Position numbers and translations under genes: made by a program. DNA of 7,372 nucleotides. Origin: Flavobacterium sp. Lineage in GTDB: Bacteria > Bacteroidota > Bacteroidia > Flavobacteriales > Flavobacteriaceae. Below the pieces are notes generated by a model. The model saw nothing but the letters and a program-made list of their open reading frames with translations. It did no database searches and was not told the origin of the DNA. Below, one piece after another: positions 4,889-7,372 of the stretch; positions within the stretch are counted from its first letter, which is position 1, and each line of letters opens with the position of its first letter. The DNA lies in NCBI GenBank assembly GCA_004296145.1, contig SEBM01000326.1, positions 1 through 7,372 of the forward strand. Direction: 5' to 3'.

Positions 4889-6103
4889 CAACAAGACAAA
4901 CAAAACTAAAATTACAAAAGCATATCCTGCAAAAGAAAACCAAACTTCTGACCATTGTACTTTATTTCCAACCGTAAAATAGCTAACAGTTCTTCCTGCA
5001 AATTCACCTCCTAAAATTGCTCCAATACCATTTGTCATTAACATAAACAATCCTTGTGCGCTAGATCTGATTTTGCTGTCTGTTTCTCTTTCTACAAATA
5101 ATGATCCCGAAATATTGAAAAAATCAAAAGCCATACCATATACAATCATTGACAGAACAAGGAAAACAACTCCAGAACCGGGATTACCAATTCCAAATAA
5201 GGCAAAGCGTAATACCCATGCTATCATACTAAAAACCATCACCTGTTTAATTCCAAATCTTTTTAGAAAAAATGGAATTGTTAAAATAAAAAGTGTTTCA
5301 GAAATTTGAGATAATGAAATGATAAACACCGAATGCTCAACTCCAAAAGTTCCCTGATATTCAGGATTAGAGCCAAAACTTCTAATAAATGTATCACCAA
5401 ACATATTTGTAACCTGTAATGCAGCCCCTAATAACATTGCAAAAATAAAGAATACAGCCATCTTTTTTTGCTTGAATAATACAAAGCTATCCAAACCAAA
5501 TTTACTGGATAAAGATTGATTTGTATTTTTATTTTCAGCAGGAACATCAGGCATTGTAAAAGAAAACAAACCAGTTACAATCATTGCTATTGAAGCAAAA
5601 ACAAATTGATTTGTATTTGATTTCCAATCAGTCAAATCAGTTACCCACATTGCTATTATAAAACCTACAGTTCCCCAAACTCTAATGGGTGTAAATGCTT
5701 TTTGAACGTCAAACTTAAATTTATTTAACACAGCATAACTAACTGAATTATTCAAAGCTATGGTTGGCATATAAAAACAGCTGGTAACAAAAATAACCCA
5801 GTACATTTGAGTAGAATTATCTGCTTTAGTAGCAAAAAAAATAGCAATTCCTGCAATGATATGCGAAACACCTAAAACTTTTTGTGCGCTAAAATATTTA
5901 TCTGCAATTATACCAAGTAAGGCCGGCATAAATAAACTTGCCCATCCCATTGAACCGTAAGTTCTTCCTATAGATAAACCAACACTACCACCTTCTATTG
6001 GACCAAAAACCTGTCCCATATAACCTCCTAACGAAATCAACCAAATTCCCCAAACAAAAAATTGGAGAAAATTCATAATAGTCAGCCTTAATTTAATTCC
6101 CAT
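4877..6103 (-). CDS. Nucleoside/H+ symporter, NupG family (MFS), C-terminus shortened
   Basis: A 408-residue major facilitator with about 12 membrane segments, similar along its whole length to Escherichia coli NupG as I remember it. Shared blocks include NFLQFFVWGIWL (11-22), FMPALLGIIADKYFSA (58-73), PIRVWGTVGFIIAMWV (139-154), SQISETLFILTIPFFL (265-280), VYGMAFDFFNISGS (321-334) and SAQGLFMLMTNG (348-359). NupG proteins import purine and pyrimidine nucleosides with protons across the inner membrane. NupG continues after the last helix with a cytoplasmic FKYKH-type tail; here the helix ends LFVLLKCH and stops inside a terminator hairpin, so about 10-15 residues are missing. The core should still work. 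The ATG at 6103 aligns with the NupG start. A putative promoter precedes it, 69 bp after cmk. Nucleoside uptake fits with the kinase next door. Confidence 0.9.
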   Translation of the reverse strand: MGIKLRLTIMNFLQFFVWGIWLISLGGYMGQVFGPIEGGSVGLSIGRTYGSMGWASLFMPALLGIIADKYFSAQKVLGVSHIIAGIAIFFATKADNSTQMYWVIFVTSCFYMPTIALNNSVSYAVLNKFKFDVQKAFTPIRVWGTVGFIIAMWVTDLTDWKSNTNQFVFASIAMIVTGLFSFTMPDVPAENKNTNQSLSSKFGLDSFVLFKQKKMAVFFIFAMLLGAALQVTNMFGDTFIRSFGSNPEYQGTFGVEHSVFIISLSQISETLFILTIPFFLKRFGIKQVMVFSMIAWVLRFALFGIGNPGSGVVFLVLSMIVYGMAFDFFNISGSLFVERETDSKIRSSAQGLFMLMTNGIGAILGGEFAGRTVSYFTVGNKVQWSEVWFSFAGYAFVILVLFVLLKCH

Positions 6104-6138
6104 ATAATGAAATTGTCTTTTTAGTAAAAATGAAGCCG

Positions 6139-6168
6139 TAAAACTACCATTAAAAATAATATCTACAA
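6139..6168 (-). promoter_or_regulatory. Possible promoter of the nucleoside symporter
   Basis: On the - strand, TTG (6168-6166), a 19-bp spacer and TAGTTTTA (6146-6139) match the Bacteroidota consensus except for the final G. Transcription would start near 6132, giving a leader of about 30 nt. It lies in the 69-bp cmk-symporter gap, where no terminator is visible, so read-through from cmk is also possible. Confidence 0.42.
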
Positions 6169-6172
6169 AAAA

Positions 6173-6865
6173 TTAATCTATTTTAACAACATCATTTACT
6201 AATTCTAAAACAGCATCAAACTGTTCTTCTCTGCTTAAGTAAGAATTATCAATCTCAATAGCATCATCGGCAATTACAAGAGGAGAATCTTCGCGGTGGG
6301 TATCTATATGATCTCGTTCAACAACATTTTTCAAAACATCTTCATAAGAAACATCATCACCCTTTTGCTGCAATTCATCAAAACGTCTTTGCGCACGTGT
6401 TTCAGCACTTGCAGTCATAAAAATTTTAAGTTCAGCATTAGGAAAAACTACAGTTCCTATATCTCTTCCGTCCATAACGATAGCTTTGTTTTTTCCCATT
6501 TCCTGTTGTTGTTCTACGAGTTTAGAACGTACTTCAGAAATTTCGGCCACTTTGCTAACATAATTAGACACTTCAATGGTTCTGATTTGTTTCTCAACAT
6601 TTTCTCCGTTCAAATACATTTCTGCAAATCCCAGATCGGCATTAAATTTAAATTCTAACTGAATTTTTGGAAGCGAGTCTACAAGACCATTTTTATTAAG
6701 AAAGTCTGGTCCTATTAATTGATTTTGCATTGCAAATAAAGCTACTGCCCTATACATTGCTCCTGTATCGACATAAACGTATTCTAATTGTTTTGCCAAT
6801 TGTTTTGCTAAAGTACTTTTTCCAGTTGACGAAAACCCGTCGATTGCAATGGTAATTTTTTTCAT
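6173..6865 (-). CDS. cmk: (d)CMP kinase (cytidylate kinase)
   Basis: A 230-residue cytoplasmic enzyme that phosphorylates CMP and dCMP to the diphosphates with ATP. It shows the P-loop GFSSTGKST (10-18), the nucleotide-binding VDTGAMYRAV (32-41), the CMP-domain segment IRTIEVSNYVSKVAE (94-108), the core MDGRDIGTVVFPNAELKIF (131-149), and the LID region ERDHIDTHREDSPL (183-196) with its arginines. Full length is normal for the bacterial short form. The ATG at 6865 places the P-loop at the expected distance. It starts 11 bp after the stop of an upstream exported-protein gene on the same strand, so they are probably cotranscribed. The upstream bases are A/T only, with no Shine-Dalgarno sequence. 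Together with the nucleoside symporter it supports pyrimidine salvage. Confidence 0.96.
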   Translation of the reverse strand: MKKITIAIDGFSSTGKSTLAKQLAKQLEYVYVDTGAMYRAVALFAMQNQLIGPDFLNKNGLVDSLPKIQLEFKFNADLGFAEMYLNGENVEKQIRTIEVSNYVSKVAEISEVRSKLVEQQQEMGKNKAIVMDGRDIGTVVFPNAELKIFMTASAETRAQRRFDELQQKGDDVSYEDVLKNVVERDHIDTHREDSPLVIADDAIEIDNSYLSREEQFDAVLELVNDVVKID

Positions 6866-6876
6866 TTTATTATTTT

Positions 6877-7372
6877 TTATTTAGGTGGAGCAGGTGGCTC
6901 GTCAGAGGCATCATATTTCTTTCTTTTATTGGAAGTATTCTGAGCGCAATTTTCAATTCTTCGTATATTTTTTAATCCGCGTTTGTTTGCAGCTAAAATT
7001 TTTCGTTTAACACTTGTATCTCCTACATATTCGACATAATAGATAAAATCAATATCAACTATTGAAAAAGAATTCTCCTTTATAGTAACTTTTTGATGCA
7101 CTCCCTGTATTAAAGAAAAAATTTCCAGAGATTTATTCTTTTCGTTATATAGAATTTTTTCAATTTCATACTTTTCTATTTTATCATTAAAATCATAAGA
7201 TGTAATTTCCTTTTCAATAAACCTAAACCAAGGAGACTTACAATAATGATAAAAAACAAATTCATTTTTTTCTTCTTCTACTGTATACCACTCTTTATTA
7301 GCAAATTTTTTCATTGCAGTACTCAAATTATTCTGAGAAACCCCATTTATTGTAAAAGAGAAAACAAAAATA
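6877..7372 (-). CDS. C-terminal part of an exported protein of unknown function (cut by window edge)
   Basis: The frame stays open from its stop at 6877 to the right edge, so the 5' end lies outside the window. The in-frame TTG at 7326 and ATG at 7314 are probably internal codons. The first residues visible, IFVFSFTINGVSQNN, look like the end of a signal peptide with cleavage after VSQ, so the protein is likely exported or periplasmic. The mature part, about 150 residues, is rich in Lys, Glu and aromatic residues (KEWYTVEEEKNEFVFYHY). It ends with a basic stretch (NKRKKYDASD) and a proline tail (EPPAPPK). I see no known domain or lipoprotein cysteine in the visible part. It lies 11 bp ahead of cmk and probably shares its transcript. 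Its role is unknown. Confidence 0.72.
   Translation of the reverse strand, partial: IFVFSFTINGVSQNNLSTAMKKFANKEWYTVEEEKNEFVFYHYCKSPWFRFIEKEITSYDFNDKIEKYEIEKILYNEKNKSLEIFSLIQGVHQKVTIKENSFSIVDIDFIYYVEYVGDTSVKRKILAANKRGLKNIRRIENCAQNTSNKRKKYDASDEPPAPPK

Noticed and set aside
4744..4977. Open frame of 77 codons on the + strand
   Set aside because: It is antisense to the antitoxin, passes through the perfect hairpin and enters the 3' end of the symporter gene. Its sequence is not protein-like.
5073..5309. Open frame of 78 codons on the + strand
   Set aside because: It lies wholly antisense to the NupG-family gene, whose coding frame is firmly supported.
6296..6658. Open frame of 120 codons on the + strand
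   Set aside because: It lies wholly antisense to cmk and has a Phe/Ile/Asn-rich translation typical of a shadow frame.

Overview
The window comes from a low-GC Bacteroidota genome, very probably Flavobacterium or a close relative. The evidence is the AT-rich base composition, start codons without Shine-Dalgarno sequences, promoters of the TTG-N17-19-TAnnTTTG type, a Bacteroidota-style ribosomal protein S1, and an intergenic hairpin element resembling one I recall from Flavobacterium chromosomes. The genus is inferred from protein and promoter style, without a database search.

Left end (1-860, + strand): the in-frame tail of a lost or decayed ExbD-like gene is followed 20 bp later by an intact ExbD/TolR-like gene (260-787). 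The intact protein has Ser where ion-coupled ExbD proteins carry the membrane Asp. A broken inverted repeat (119-149 against 833-861) flanks this gene. It converges on rpsA, with one hairpin terminator on each side of the gap.

Centre (960-4540, - strand): rpsA encodes a six-domain ribosomal protein S1 with its own terminator, a near-consensus promoter, palindromic half-sites in the promoter spacer, and a leader of about 110 nt that can form a hairpin or pseudoknot. Upstream of it lie a four-TM protein of unknown function, a 331-bp gap holding a long imperfect palindrome, and a small four-TM protein of unknown function.

Centre-right (4540-4890, - strand): this looks like a deletion scar. It holds a HigA-type antitoxin cut off just after its HTH, no toxin gene (perhaps only its last codons), and a perfect 20-bp hairpin that contains the stop codon of the neighbouring transporter.

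Right end (4877-7372, - strand): a NupG-family nucleoside/H+ symporter with a shortened C-terminus, the (d)CMP kinase gene cmk, and the 3' part of an exported protein that runs off the right edge. The symporter and Cmk both fit pyrimidine nucleoside uptake and salvage. cmk and rpsA, which are neighbours in many bacteria, are co-oriented here but 3.4 kb apart. I found no RNA gene, CRISPR array or intact mobile element. No clearly new multi-gene system is visible; the best leads are the Asp-less ExbD, the rpsA leader and promoter structure, and the toxin-antitoxin scar.
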